This document shows, piece after piece, positions 46,885-56,193 of a DNA stretch of 60,001 nucleotides (positions within the stretch are counted from its first letter, which is position 1; each line of letters starts with the position of its first letter). A program made the position numbers and the translations under genes. The stretch comes from a virus: positions 1-60,001 of IMG/VR virus record IMGVR_UViG_3300021225_000464; one strand, given 5' to 3'. The notes beneath the pieces were generated by a model. The model saw only the letters and a list, made by a program, of their open reading frames with translations. It did no database searches and was not told the DNA's origin.

Positions 46885-48825
46885 TTAAAAATATTTTCCA
46901 GTTACCCTTACATTACCTGTTAATTGTCCTGTTGGTGGTATCGTTTCCGCAACTATAACACCCTCAACTTTACCATTTTTAGCTCTTTCTTTGAAAGATG
47001 ATGTGAAAACTGCTATTTTTTCAATAGTACCGTAATCAGTTGAACCATTTATACCTGGACCTGTTGGGATACCTATTTTTTCCATTTGTAAAATATATTC
47101 AACAACTTCTTTTTGGGGTAAGACACCTGAAAGATATTCTGTTAAATACAAAAATGATGTTGGTAAAATGTATTTTTTAGGTGGTAATGTTAATTTTAGT
47201 AAATTTAAAATTTGATTAACAACTGATTTACAACTTCTAAAATCTTGAATTAAATTAGCAACACCTTTTGCTGTTTTTCCAATGTTATTTAATTCTTCCA
47301 TACTATCTAATATTGATGCAATTGCATATTTTGACATTTTTGATTTTTCAATAATTAAATCTTTTATGGTTCGTTTAACTAATTTTAAAATGTCTTGTTT
47401 TAATTGATTAAATAACGCCTCAATAAATAATGCACTTATTTTTGATGTAACATCAATTATAAATCTTCTATTTGTTTTAGCAAAGGCCATTAAACCTGGT
47501 GATTGAGCTTCAATATCATTAATAATATTGTTATCCAAATTTGATATAGTACTACTTAATGCTTTTGACATTGTAATAAAAGGAAATATTACTTTTGGTG
47601 ATAGAATAGATTGAATTACTCCTGTTACAAAATTATTAATTATATTTTTGTCATATGATACTAAAGGTAATATTGACTGTAATTGCCATCTATTATCATT
47701 GGATAAATTAAAATAAACTTCTTGCATAATTGTATCCATATTACTACCATTATCATTTATTTCACTAATAGTTTCAAAAACATAATTTACATCTGTAATA
47801 GGTAATTGAAGATTATTACAATCAATAAATTCAACATAACCTCTACGGATTATTGAAATTTCATTTTCTATTTGTGATAATTGATTAGGTGTGAATTCAA
47901 AAAAAGTATCAGACACATCATCAAGTTCTGGGTATTTTGAAATACCACTAACATCAATTTCTTGATTATAATCAAAACACATCCCCAAAATTCTTTGTAA
48001 TATTTTAATAAATCTTTTATTATCATTTAGGTTAGAAGGTCCTGGATTAGTATTAGCACTAAGTATATTTAAAACCAAATCAAGAATTTTGGCAACTGCA
48101 TTATTAAAATCAAATAACCTTAAAGTTTTAAAATAGTCAATAATGAAATCGGTAACTCTATTTGGAGCATTTATACGGTCTAAAAGAACTATTTTAAAAT
48201 AATTCCCTTGTGTAACACCATTAAATGTCTCAAATGAAATTCTAAAAAGTTCTTGTCCTGAAGTACCATAATAAGTTTGTTGTATTGATGGAGTTTGAAT
48301 TAAATCGTAAAAAAATCTATTTGTGGCTCTTGGTATTGATGTGGGGTCATATACATTTTTTTCATATATAGACGCACCTATTATAGAGTTAGGGTTTAAT
48401 TTTAATTGTTTAAATAAATCAATATACTCAACATTTATGTATAATTCCTGATTTGTTTGATATACCTCTTCCTGAGAACAACCTAACGCCGATATCATGG
48501 AACTTAATAAAATCTCTTCAATAACACTTGGTAAATTTTGTAATTGATTTTTTAAAATTTTTATAAAAAAATTTGGAGTAGCATTTGTATTTGATTGTGA
48601 GATTAATTCAATTAATTCTTCATAAGAATTTGATGCTCTTTCTTTTATTTTTCTAGCTAAAGTTGCGGAATCTAAATTTATTTGAATACTATCTGATTTT
48701 TTTTGTAATTTATCAGTAGTTGTTTGAATAAAATTATTATAGTCATTTTTTACTTTCGTAAATTTATCAATGGCTTTAACTCTTTCTTTACTTTCTTTAA
48801 ATCCTTCTTTAATATCTTCAGCCAT
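46885..48825 (-). CDS. large virion structural protein (tail/baseplate-associated)
   Basis: 646 residues. The N-terminal 100 are helical and Lys/Gln-rich; the middle has many Ile, Asn and Phe residues with helix-rich stretches; the last 70 (VEYILQMEKIGIPTGPGING and later) are strand-rich. No enzyme motif. Its start ATG overlaps the preceding stop as TAATG, indicating coupling. It is likely a baseplate or tail structural protein; a T4 equivalent is not recognised. Confidence 0.6.
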   Translation of the reverse strand: MAEDIKEGFKESKERVKAIDKFTKVKNDYNNFIQTTTDKLQKKSDSIQINLDSATLARKIKERASNSYEELIELISQSNTNATPNFFIKILKNQLQNLPSVIEEILLSSMISALGCSQEEVYQTNQELYINVEYIDLFKQLKLNPNSIIGASIYEKNVYDPTSIPRATNRFFYDLIQTPSIQQTYYGTSGQELFRISFETFNGVTQGNYFKIVLLDRINAPNRVTDFIIDYFKTLRLFDFNNAVAKILDLVLNILSANTNPGPSNLNDNKRFIKILQRILGMCFDYNQEIDVSGISKYPELDDVSDTFFEFTPNQLSQIENEISIIRRGYVEFIDCNNLQLPITDVNYVFETISEINDNGSNMDTIMQEVYFNLSNDNRWQLQSILPLVSYDKNIINNFVTGVIQSILSPKVIFPFITMSKALSSTISNLDNNIINDIEAQSPGLMAFAKTNRRFIIDVTSKISALFIEALFNQLKQDILKLVKRTIKDLIIEKSKMSKYAIASILDSMEELNNIGKTAKGVANLIQDFRSCKSVVNQILNLLKLTLPPKKYILPTSFLYLTEYLSGVLPQKEVVEYILQMEKIGIPTGPGINGSTDYGTIEKIAVFTSSFKERAKNGKVEGVIVAETIPPTGQLTGNVRVTGKYF

Positions 48826-49187
48826 TATAGATTAAATTTTTGAATGTCAGAGTTAATGTCTTTATCAATTAAACCTTGTAAGATATCATCATCCATTGAT
48901 GTTATATCAAAACTATCTTCTTGATTACTTCTTTTTTCCCATATATTAGATTGAAGCTTAGATAGTGTTAATTTTTTCTCAACACAATCATTAATAATTT
49001 TTTGTTGTTTTTCAATTACAGGACCAATAAGTGTCATATCTTCTGGTTCCTTCATCATTGAAATCATTTTATTTTGAATTCTAATGGCAGTTGAACGTTG
49101 TTCAACCAATTCATTATATATCTCTTGCATAAGAGCTAAAATAGACTCTTGTGTAAAATTTATTTGTTTTTTCTTTGGTTTGGTCAT
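48825..49187 (-). CDS. small helical protein next to the late sigma factor
   Basis: 120 residues, helical, with acidic C-terminus (TSMDDDILQGLIDKDINSDI) ending IQKFNL. Not recognised. Position between sigma factor and baseplate genes, and the short hydrophobic tail, could fit a co-activator like T4 gp33 or a small tail chaperone. Promoter motif TATTTAT lies 4 nt before its ATG. Confidence 0.5.
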   Translation of the reverse strand: MTKPKKKQINFTQESILALMQEIYNELVEQRSTAIRIQNKMISMMKEPEDMTLIGPVIEKQQKIINDCVEKKLTLSKLQSNIWEKRSNQEDSFDITSMDDDILQGLIDKDINSDIQKFNL

Positions 49188-49191
49188 ACCA

Positions 49192-49198
49192 ATAAATA
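49192..49198 (-). promoter_or_regulatory. TATTTAT late-promoter-like motif
   Basis: On the - strand, the motif ends 4 nt before the ATG at 49187. Confidence 0.35.
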
Positions 49199-49214
49199 TT
49201 TTTGGTATTATTTT

Positions 49215-49952
49215 TTAGTCAGGATTTACCTGTATTAATCCAGTATACAATTTTTTGAATTTTTTCATTGAAGCTCTTATTTCTTTTGTTGACATGTTTG
49301 TCATTTCACGTAAAGATAAAAGGATGACATTTTTATTAAATTTATTATTATCAGTTGCTGGAAAAATAGTTTCGTAGTTTTCTAAAATCTCAACTAAAGA
49401 TAATCCTAATTTAAGTTCACTTTCATTTAATTCATTTTCCTCAATGATTTCTTTAATATAATCAATAAGAATTGGTATAAGATTAACTTCCTCAGGTTGC
49501 TCAATATCTAAATAATAAATCATTTGAGGTGCGTTTTCTAAATCACCTGAAATATCTTCATATGATATTTTTCTATTTGTTTCTTTTTGGTCTTTTAATA
49601 TTTGACCCATTAAATAGTTTTTACAAATAGTACCAAAATACGAATAGGCTTTCTTTTCTTTTGAAGGACTAAATTTATCAATTTTAGTCATTAAAAATGA
49701 ATGAGTATCAGTATGAATTTCATAAAAATCCATGTCTTTTCTATATAATTTATATCTTCTAATAATTGAAGATATCATCTTATCTAATGGAAATCTTAAA
49801 AACTCATTATAAATTTTATTTTTTTCCTCAAAAGTAGAAGCAGTCAGGAACATTCTGACTGCGTTCTCTTCTCTTATGTCAAAGTAGTTTTCAGTGCTCT
49901 GTTTTTTCTTTTTAGTAACAGAAATCTCTATTGAGCTTGCGCTTAGTATCAT
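49215..49952 (-). CDS. late sigma factor (T4 gp55-like)
   Basis: 245 residues. FSPSKEKKAYSYFGTICKNY (about 94-113) followed by GQILKDQKETNRKISYED is a sigma-70 region 2 helix pair of the reduced type found in T4 gp55 relatives. No region 4 with a clear -35 binding helix is seen, although the C-terminal 80 residues are helical. It should direct RNA polymerase to phage late promoters, most likely the TATTTAT sites. Its ATG overlaps the preceding stop (TAATG at 49952), so it is coupled to the glycosyltransferase. Confidence 0.75.
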   Translation of the reverse strand: MILSASSIEISVTKKKKQSTENYFDIREENAVRMFLTASTFEEKNKIYNEFLRFPLDKMISSIIRRYKLYRKDMDFYEIHTDTHSFLMTKIDKFSPSKEKKAYSYFGTICKNYLMGQILKDQKETNRKISYEDISGDLENAPQMIYYLDIEQPEEVNLIPILIDYIKEIIEENELNESELKLGLSLVEILENYETIFPATDNNKFNKNVILLSLREMTNMSTKEIRASMKKFKKLYTGLIQVNPD

Positions 49953-50758
49953 TAAGCATTTTCAGCAACATATTTTATGTTTCTATCTTCAGTAAAGAAA
50001 TACTCTTTTCTAGCCGAAGAAACCCAAAACTTAACTTCACTCTCTGATAATTTATCAGAACCATTCTTATATTCCCAAAAAATAGAATCTTCTCTTAAAT
50101 TGGTGTGTTTATAACCAATTTTTGGGATAGTCATTATTTTAGCTGAGTTATATGTTAAACGGAGTAAAAATTCATAAACAAATGTTAATTTTACACTTGG
50201 TTTAAATCCTCCAAAATCCTCAACCAATGATTTTTTGAAAACCATTCCAGATGTTTGGAAATTTTGATATTGTAATAAAGTATCGTTTGTTAAATAACCA
50301 ATTTCTTGTGAGAAATTAGCCGCAAAGGTTGCTTCATTAGTAAATCCTTGAAATGTTAATTTATTATCAACTTCTACAACTATTGGTAAAAACGCATCTA
50401 CATCATTGTAAGATTCAATATATTTTTTAACATTTTTAAACCATATTTTAGAATACTCATCATCAACTTCTAAAATACTTACCCATTTAGTTTTAGTGTT
50501 TAAAATTGCAAAATTTACTTGATTTGCAAAATTTGGTTCATCCTCAAACTCTAAAATAGTTGTAGTTAAATTTTTAAAATCGTAATTTTTTAAATAATCT
50601 GATAAATTTTTATCTTTACCATGAATAATAGTTACGTTTTTAGGTAAAATTTCTTGGTTTTGAATTGACTCAATAGACTTTTGAAAAAAATCTTCAAAAT
50701 CCTTCATCAACATATTTTTAATTGGTAAAATTACACTTAAGTCTAAAATATTTTCCAT
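49952..50758 (-). CDS. family 2-type glycosyltransferase
   Basis: 268 residues. LSVILPIKN at the N-terminus, a Q-N-Q-E-I-L-P motif, and WVSILEVDDEYSKIW with a D-D-E metal site mark a GT-A fold. FQTSGMVFKKSLVEDFGGF is the acceptor-side segment typical of GT2. It would add sugars to a glycan or to phage proteins in the cytoplasm; there is no membrane helix. Follows the GT-B gene by 2 bases. Confidence 0.8.
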   Translation of the reverse strand: MENILDLSVILPIKNMLMKDFEDFFQKSIESIQNQEILPKNVTIIHGKDKNLSDYLKNYDFKNLTTTILEFEDEPNFANQVNFAILNTKTKWVSILEVDDEYSKIWFKNVKKYIESYNDVDAFLPIVVEVDNKLTFQGFTNEATFAANFSQEIGYLTNDTLLQYQNFQTSGMVFKKSLVEDFGGFKPSVKLTFVYEFLLRLTYNSAKIMTIPKIGYKHTNLREDSIFWEYKNGSDKLSESEVKFWVSSARKEYFFTEDRNIKYVAENA

Positions 50759-50760
50759 AA

Positions 50761-51819
50761 TTAATTTTCTATTAGTTGTAGTTTATTTAATTCTTCTTCA
50801 AAAGTTCTTTTCATCGTTTTAAAATAAGTTTCAAATGATGATAAAATTGTTTTTTCAAATTTTGAAACATCTGAATATTTTTCAGCAGTTTCAAACGCAC
50901 TTTCGTAGAGTTTATCGGATACATTATCCTCAAGCCAATTTTGAACAAAATCTGCAACAAAATCTACTAATTTAATTTCGTCTTGTATCCAAATTCCGTT
51001 ATCTTCATTTAACCAACTTGGGATTAACTTTGGAATAACTCCCATAACCGCAACTCCTGATTTCATAGATTCAATTGGAAATGTACCAAAAGAACTTGTT
51101 CTATCATTCCAAACTGATAACATAGATTCTTTAAGTGAATTAGCAAATTCTTCTTGACTTAATCCTCTCATATCTTTAAAAGTAATCCATCTAAATTGTG
51201 GGTATTTTTGATAAAAAGATTTGATGAAATTAATACTATCTCTTTGTTCTCTAAAAACAACTGAAATAATTGGTTTTGATGGTTTTGAAGGTGTTGTAAA
51301 ATTTTCACTAATACAAGGTTCAATTACGTCAATTGCAGTCATCTTCATTAATGAAGCGATATATTTCTTTTGTTCTTCAGATGTTGTTATACATTTGGTA
51401 AATCCAAATTGTTGCCAAGTTTGACCCGGTTGTAATGTCTCAAAAATATAATCGTAAGATTGAGATAATACTATTTTAGTACATGGTAAATTAGTTAATT
51501 GAGTCATTACATACCCAAAAATTTCAGGAATAATAATAAAATCTTCAGGTGCAATTTGTAAATTTTGACCCTCAACCGCTTGATGAGGTAAAACATCATA
51601 CTTTTGACCTAACCAATTTGACACTCCAAAATAGTCTGGTTTTTCATGTAAAATAGTAACATTAAAATCTCCGTTTCGTAATGTTAATGCCATATCGTAA
51701 ATATACTTAATAGACGCTTTGGCGTTACCTTTAGTATCTTGTACAAAAAAATAAATTCTTGATTTTTTTTCAATTAAATTTTTAATTGACTCTTCAATTT
51801 TTTTAATTTTATCTTCCAT
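50761..51819 (-). CDS. GT-B-fold glycosyltransferase (GT4/GT1-like)
   Basis: 352 residues. An N-terminal Rossmann-like part (IYFFVQDTKGNAKASIKYIY) is followed by the DFIIIPEIFG and KIVLSQSYDY strands. A C-terminal domain follows with TSSFGTFPIESMKSGVAVMG, the E-x-x-x-x-G nucleotide-sugar site of GT-B enzymes. Acts in the same cluster as the GT2 enzyme. Acceptor unknown. Confidence 0.75.
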   Translation of the reverse strand: MEDKIKKIEESIKNLIEKKSRIYFFVQDTKGNAKASIKYIYDMALTLRNGDFNVTILHEKPDYFGVSNWLGQKYDVLPHQAVEGQNLQIAPEDFIIIPEIFGYVMTQLTNLPCTKIVLSQSYDYIFETLQPGQTWQQFGFTKCITTSEEQKKYIASLMKMTAIDVIEPCISENFTTPSKPSKPIISVVFREQRDSINFIKSFYQKYPQFRWITFKDMRGLSQEEFANSLKESMLSVWNDRTSSFGTFPIESMKSGVAVMGVIPKLIPSWLNEDNGIWIQDEIKLVDFVADFVQNWLEDNVSDKLYESAFETAEKYSDVSKFEKTILSSFETYFKTMKRTFEEELNKLQLIEN

Positions 51820-51822
51820 AGT

Positions 51823-52086
51823 TTAATATTTTTGAATTATTTTATTATTTAATAATGTATTAAATGCTAATTTAAATGGTATTGACGCTGATGCTTTATC
51901 ACCTAAGGTTTCGTCAACCTCTTCAGTTTCACTTAAAACAACTTCTAACATCATTTTAATTATTTCATATTGAACAACTCCTATTTGTTGTTCTGTAGAC
52001 CCCGATGAATTTGGTGTGTCTATATTAATAATTGATTGAGCGGATTCTAAATCAATGTAATAATGTTCCCCCAGTATTTTTAACAT
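51823..52086 (-). CDS. small hypothetical protein
   Basis: 87 residues; starts MLKILGEHYYIDLESAQSII, acidic and helical afterwards. Overlaps the upstream HAD-like gene by 35 bases in another frame. Not recognised; operon position suggests coexpression with phage assembly and glycan genes. Confidence 0.5.
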   Translation of the reverse strand: MLKILGEHYYIDLESAQSIINIDTPNSSGSTEQQIGVVQYEIIKMMLEVVLSETEEVDETLGDKASASIPFKLAFNTLLNNKIIQKY

Positions 52087-52678
52087 TATCTAAATTTGTA
52101 ATTATTTCGTCTAATTCTTTAATTTTTTCTATTGTTTTAGACGAGTTTATTTTTTCGTTATAAAGTGTTTTATATTTTATAACTTTGTTATTGTAATTAA
52201 TAAGAATATCAGGGTTAGAAGTAACTATTAAATCAAAATCATTCAGAATTTGACTTTTAGTTATTTCATTGTAAAAAATTACTCGTTCAAATTGACAACT
52301 AAATTTTGATAAAAAAAATAGTGTTGCTGGTTTTGATTTTGAAATTTCATCAGAAATAATTGTAAATTCTATTTTATTTCTATGTTTGATATAAATTTCA
52401 TTTAAATCGGCAAATGTCATCATTTCACTTGATGGTGCGTGACCAAAAATTTCCATAGGACAATCCTCAAACATAAATGAAAACATTTCTTCTTTTGAAG
52501 GGAATAGGAAATGATTAAATAAGTCTAAGCTATCAATTGGTTCAACTATTGAATAGTTAAATTTATTTTCATCTTCCTCAATACCATCTGTTGATTGTAC
52601 TAAAAATTTATCATATACAATTTTAAATTTAGCAATGGTATCTCTTAAAACACCATTAATTTCAATTCCTATCTTCAT
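52052..52678 (-). CDS. HAD-superfamily-like protein with altered nucleophile motif
   Basis: 208 residues. GIEINGVLRDT (4-14) aligns with the D-x-D-G-x-L-x-D motif I of HAD 5'-nucleotidases, but the nucleophile Asp is Glu and the second Asp is Asn. FTIISDEISKSKPATLFFLSK (about 104-123) and DFDLIVTSNPDIL match motifs II-IV. The fold is likely conserved but catalysis is doubtful. It may bind nucleotides or sugar-nucleotides. It overlaps phoH by 17 bases. Confidence 0.65.
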   Translation of the reverse strand: MKIGIEINGVLRDTIAKFKIVYDKFLVQSTDGIEEDENKFNYSIVEPIDSLDLFNHFLFPSKEEMFSFMFEDCPMEIFGHAPSSEMMTFADLNEIYIKHRNKIEFTIISDEISKSKPATLFFLSKFSCQFERVIFYNEITKSQILNDFDLIVTSNPDILINYNNKVIKYKTLYNEKINSSKTIEKIKELDEIITNLDNVKNTGGTLLH

Positions 52679-53402
52679 ATCTTTTTAGTATTTCAGTAAT
52701 TAACGGATTTCTTACAACATCTTCATCTCCAAATTCATGAACACCAATTTCAGAAATGTTTTTAAATTTTTCAATAGCATCCCATAATCCTGAATGTTTT
52801 TTATCTTTATATCTATCAGTTTGTTCTAAGTCACCAGATATAAAAAATTTACTATCAGTACCAATACGGGTTAATAATAATTTCATTTGTTTTGGAGTGG
52901 CATTTTGTGCTTCTTCAAATATTAAAATAGAATTATCAATATTCATCCCTCTCATATATGCCAAAGCAAAAACTTCAATAACCTCCATTTGTTTTAATTT
53001 TTCTCTCGCTTCTTTACCAATGATTTTATTCAACAGATAATAAGATGGAAAAATATATGGGTCCAATTTTTCCTCAACATTACCGGGTAATGAACCAAGT
53101 TTTTCTTCAGCTTCAACTGCCGGTCTTACAATAATAATCTTTTCATATGGTGAGGTATGGTCAGCAATTAAATCAACCGCAGCTTTCATTGCGATAAAAC
53201 TTTTACCAACACCTGCCGGACCTGAACAAATTGTAATTTGATTCTTTTTTAATTTATCGTAATACTCTCTTTGACTTTGAGTTAAGAATTTATCCTTACT
53301 CTTTTTAATCATACCACTAATTTGGTCTTTTTTAGACATTTTTGGTTTAGCTTCAGTAGGAATATACTGATTGTCTTTGCTAATTGTTTTTTTTCTTGTC
53401 AT
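52662..53402 (-). CDS. phoH: PhoH-like ATPase
   Basis: 246 residues. GPAGVGKSFIAMKAA (61-75), IIVRPAVEAEEKLGSLPG (about 93-110), and SILIFEEAQNATPKQMKLLL (about 157-176) are the PhoH signature; the Walker B acidic pair is E-E rather than D-E. TRIGTDSKFFISGDLEQTD completes it. PhoH is common in marine phages; its role is thought to lie in RNA or phosphate metabolism. The start overlaps the gmd stop (TAATG). Confidence 0.93.
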   Translation of the reverse strand: MTRKKTISKDNQYIPTEAKPKMSKKDQISGMIKKSKDKFLTQSQREYYDKLKKNQITICSGPAGVGKSFIAMKAAVDLIADHTSPYEKIIIVRPAVEAEEKLGSLPGNVEEKLDPYIFPSYYLLNKIIGKEAREKLKQMEVIEVFALAYMRGMNIDNSILIFEEAQNATPKQMKLLLTRIGTDSKFFISGDLEQTDRYKDKKHSGLWDAIEKFKNISEIGVHEFGDEDVVRNPLITEILKRYEDRN

Positions 53403-54373
53403 TATTTAATTGTATAATAATCCATCCAGTAGTCAATCATTTCATCTAGCATTGTCTCAAATGTATAATCGTGAGACCATCCTGTTGATTTTATTAACTT
53501 TGAAGAATCTCCTTTTAAATCGTGTAATTCTTCAGGTCTTAAAAACTTTTCATCTTGGGTTACGTATTCTTTATAGTCTAAATCTAATGAAGAAAATACA
53601 TAATTACAAAGTTCTCTAACTGAATGAGATATTCCTGTAGAACAGACAAAATCGTCAGGATTTTCTAACTGAAGAATTTCCCACATAGCTCTAACATAAT
53701 CTTTAGCGTGACCCCAATCGCGAGTTGCGTCAAGATTACCCAATTTAAGCTCATTAGATAGTCCTAATTTAATCTTAACGGCTTCTTTACATACTTTATT
53801 AGTGACAAAGTTTGTTCCTCTTCTTGGGGATTCGTGATTGAAAAGAATACCATTAGAAATAAACATACCGTAAGAGTTTCTATAGTTACGACAAATGTTA
53901 TAACTAAACACTTTAGCACACCCATAAGGTGATACTGGATTCATAGGTGTTGTTTCTCTTTGATAACCATCAGAATCAATTGAATTACCAAACATTTCAG
54001 ATGATGACGCTTGATAAATTTTTGTATTAGGTTTAATTAACTTAACTGCCTCAAGAAGATTTAAAGTACCTAATCCTGTCACATTTGCGGTATAAATCGG
54101 TTGGTCAAAAGAAATTCTAACATGTGATTGTGCCGCCAAATTATAAATCTCATCAGGCATAACCTTTTGTATTACATTAATTAATGAAGACATATCTGTT
54201 AAATCCGCATAATGTAGTTTTATTTGTTCATAAACACTATCTAATCTTGCGGTTTGATTTTCAGCAACTGAATTTCTTTTTAATGTTCCGTGAACTTCAT
54301 AACCTTTTTTTAATAAAAATTCGGATAAATATGACCCGTCTTGACCGTTAATTCCTGTAATTAATGCTATCAT
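53402..54373 (-). CDS. gmd: GDP-mannose 4,6-dehydratase
   Basis: 323 residues. TGINGQDGSYLSEFLLKKGY (residues 6-25) is the NAD(P)-binding start; HYADLTD (54), NLAAQSHV (79), SSSEMFG (about 123-129), and SPYGCAKVFSYN (Y-x-x-x-K, about 147) give the catalytic set. NGILFNHESPRRG and DWGHAKDYVRAMW complete the family pattern. It makes GDP-4-keto-6-deoxymannose, precursor of GDP-fucose or GDP-rhamnose. No GDP-fucose synthase is seen here, so the next step may be a host enzyme. The fucosyltransferase-like genes lie upstream in the same operon. Confidence 0.95.
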   Translation of the reverse strand: MIALITGINGQDGSYLSEFLLKKGYEVHGTLKRNSVAENQTARLDSVYEQIKLHYADLTDMSSLINVIQKVMPDEIYNLAAQSHVRISFDQPIYTANVTGLGTLNLLEAVKLIKPNTKIYQASSSEMFGNSIDSDGYQRETTPMNPVSPYGCAKVFSYNICRNYRNSYGMFISNGILFNHESPRRGTNFVTNKVCKEAVKIKLGLSNELKLGNLDATRDWGHAKDYVRAMWEILQLENPDDFVCSTGISHSVRELCNYVFSSLDLDYKEYVTQDEKFLRPEELHDLKGDSSKLIKSTGWSHDYTFETMLDEMIDYWMDYYTIK

Positions 54374-55269
54374 TAAATAAATTTTAATATGTTATTTATT
54401 CTGTTCACAAAAGTATGTTCATTTTTAATATAAATCATTGTTTCTTGAATTTCACTAATTAATTTAGTTTTTTCAGAATCCAATAATTTCTCAAATAAAA
54501 TTTCTAAATTTGAGTCAAATACAACATGGTCACCTAATTTAGTTTTAACATTTTCAGAATTAGTACCGGTTATTCTTCCATAACTTAAATTTTTAAATAT
54601 TCTACAAGGTAAGTATCCACAATCAATGTGAGCAGGACCTCTTAAGTCCAATGACAAATATGAGTCTTGAGTTAAATATTTATTTTGTAAATCACTACCT
54701 GTTCTTGTTACATTAAAAATAACTCCATATTTTTCACATATATTTGTAAACTCATCTATTTGAGGTTCGTTTTCGTGAATAGTCCCCACATAATTTATTA
54801 TTTTATTATTAATGTTGTACTTTGTTGCTTCATCAATATTAATTTCATGTGGAAGTAAATCAGTCGCCCATGGTTGGTAAATTGTTTTTGTTTTTTCATC
54901 CCAATAACAAAAGTTATTAATTTTTTCAACACTATTTTCAGGATGATAAGCTGAAATTAGTTCATCACAAGGTTTTAAATAATTTGCTAAATTAATATAA
55001 TTTAAATCATTATTTTCATATTTTTCTAAATTAGTATGGTGAAGTACATATTTTGAACTTTTATTTATAGGAATATTTTGTTGGTATTGGTCTTCAGTAA
55101 AAAAAATTGAATTATCAAAATTGAAACTACTCAAATCTTCACTACCATCTAACCAATATGATTCAAACCCTAAAAATTTTGCGGCTTTATAATACGAACT
55201 GTGGATATAAAAATGTGTATGAAAATTATTTTTATGACCCCACACAATAAATTTTTTTTTTATGTCCAT
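54373..55269 (-). CDS. glycosyltransferase-like protein
   Basis: 298 residues. The start KFIVWGHKNNFHTHFYIHSS and the segment YYKAAKFLGFESYWLDG form a Rossmann-like N-terminus; IINYVGTIHENEPQIDE and GYLPCRIFKNLSYGRITGTN resemble the C-terminal half of GT-B-type enzymes. I recall related proteins in giant viruses and phages, annotated as glycosyltransferases. Coupled to gmd (TAATG overlap). Confidence 0.65.
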   Translation of the reverse strand: MDIKKKFIVWGHKNNFHTHFYIHSSYYKAAKFLGFESYWLDGSEDLSSFNFDNSIFFTEDQYQQNIPINKSSKYVLHHTNLEKYENNDLNYINLANYLKPCDELISAYHPENSVEKINNFCYWDEKTKTIYQPWATDLLPHEINIDEATKYNINNKIINYVGTIHENEPQIDEFTNICEKYGVIFNVTRTGSDLQNKYLTQDSYLSLDLRGPAHIDCGYLPCRIFKNLSYGRITGTNSENVKTKLGDHVVFDSNLEILFEKLLDSEKTKLISEIQETMIYIKNEHTFVNRINNILKFI

Positions 55270-55322
55270 TAAATGTTTTTTAGTTTAAATAACACAGTAA
55301 TTGTATTACCGTACATATTTTT

Positions 55323-56189
55323 TTATTTTTTAATCATATATGAATATTTGTTAATATTATTAATAATATATTCAGGAAAAGTATCATCAATATTAACTTT
55401 ATCTAATTTACCTCTAAAAAATGGGTCAATATCATTCTCAATGTTATTTTGAATATTTGATATTATATGTTGATTATTGTATTCCTGATGAGAATATGCA
55501 TCTATTTTTATTTTAACTCTATCAGGTCCCCCCATAAAACTAAAATGCCACCCACCATTTTTTATTATATCTGTTGTAAATTTATTTTGTCTAATTAAAT
55601 TAATTGATAAATATTTTAACTTATTCCATACTAAACATTTAGTACCACTCCAATCATATTCTTTTAATAAATTAAAATAATAATAATATGTGGTTTGTTT
55701 AAAATCAAAAATTTCGTTAGTTATATTATTTTTAATATTTTCAATTTCTTTAGGGTTTGGTATTTCATCTAAATCTGAAATTAAAATTATATCATCATCA
55801 GAACATTCTTTAATACCATAAAATATTGCTTCTCTTTGATATGTTTCTCTACCCCATTGTTTTTCATGTCTCCCCCAACCTTCTGATGTTTCTACATAAT
55901 TTAAAATTTTGTTTTTAATTTTATCGTCTTCAGTTATTGGATTAATAACATACGGTAAATTTATAAAATCGTCAGGTGTGTCATCAATAATAACATGAAT
56001 TATTTTATCTTTAAATTTTGTAAATTTATCTTTGTTTTCATTAAAAACTAATGGTTTTTCTTTACCTGAAAATGTTACGGTTGACTCTACAATAACAAAT
56101 TTATCAACAAAATCATTAAGTGTTTCTAATCTCAATTCTAATATTTCTAATTCATTAAAAAATAAAAAACAATCATATATTTTTCTCAT
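55323..56189 (-). CDS. GT17-type N-acetylglucosaminyltransferase-like protein
   Basis: 288 residues. YDCFLFFNELEILELRLETL, DKFVIVESTVTFSGKEKPL, RETYQREAIFYGI, LISDLDEIPNP (D-x-D, about 133-143) and GGWHFSFMGG (about 219-228) are the GT17 landmark motifs. In eukaryotes this family makes the bisecting beta-1,4-GlcNAc; in phages and bacteria the acceptor is unknown. It is separated from the next gene downstream by about 50 bases. Confidence 0.85.
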   Translation of the reverse strand: MRKIYDCFLFFNELEILELRLETLNDFVDKFVIVESTVTFSGKEKPLVFNENKDKFTKFKDKIIHVIIDDTPDDFINLPYVINPITEDDKIKNKILNYVETSEGWGRHEKQWGRETYQREAIFYGIKECSDDDIILISDLDEIPNPKEIENIKNNITNEIFDFKQTTYYYYFNLLKEYDWSGTKCLVWNKLKYLSINLIRQNKFTTDIIKNGGWHFSFMGGPDRVKIKIDAYSHQEYNNQHIISNIQNNIENDIDPFFRGKLDKVNIDDTFPEYIINNINKYSYMIKK

Positions 56190-56193
56190 ATTT

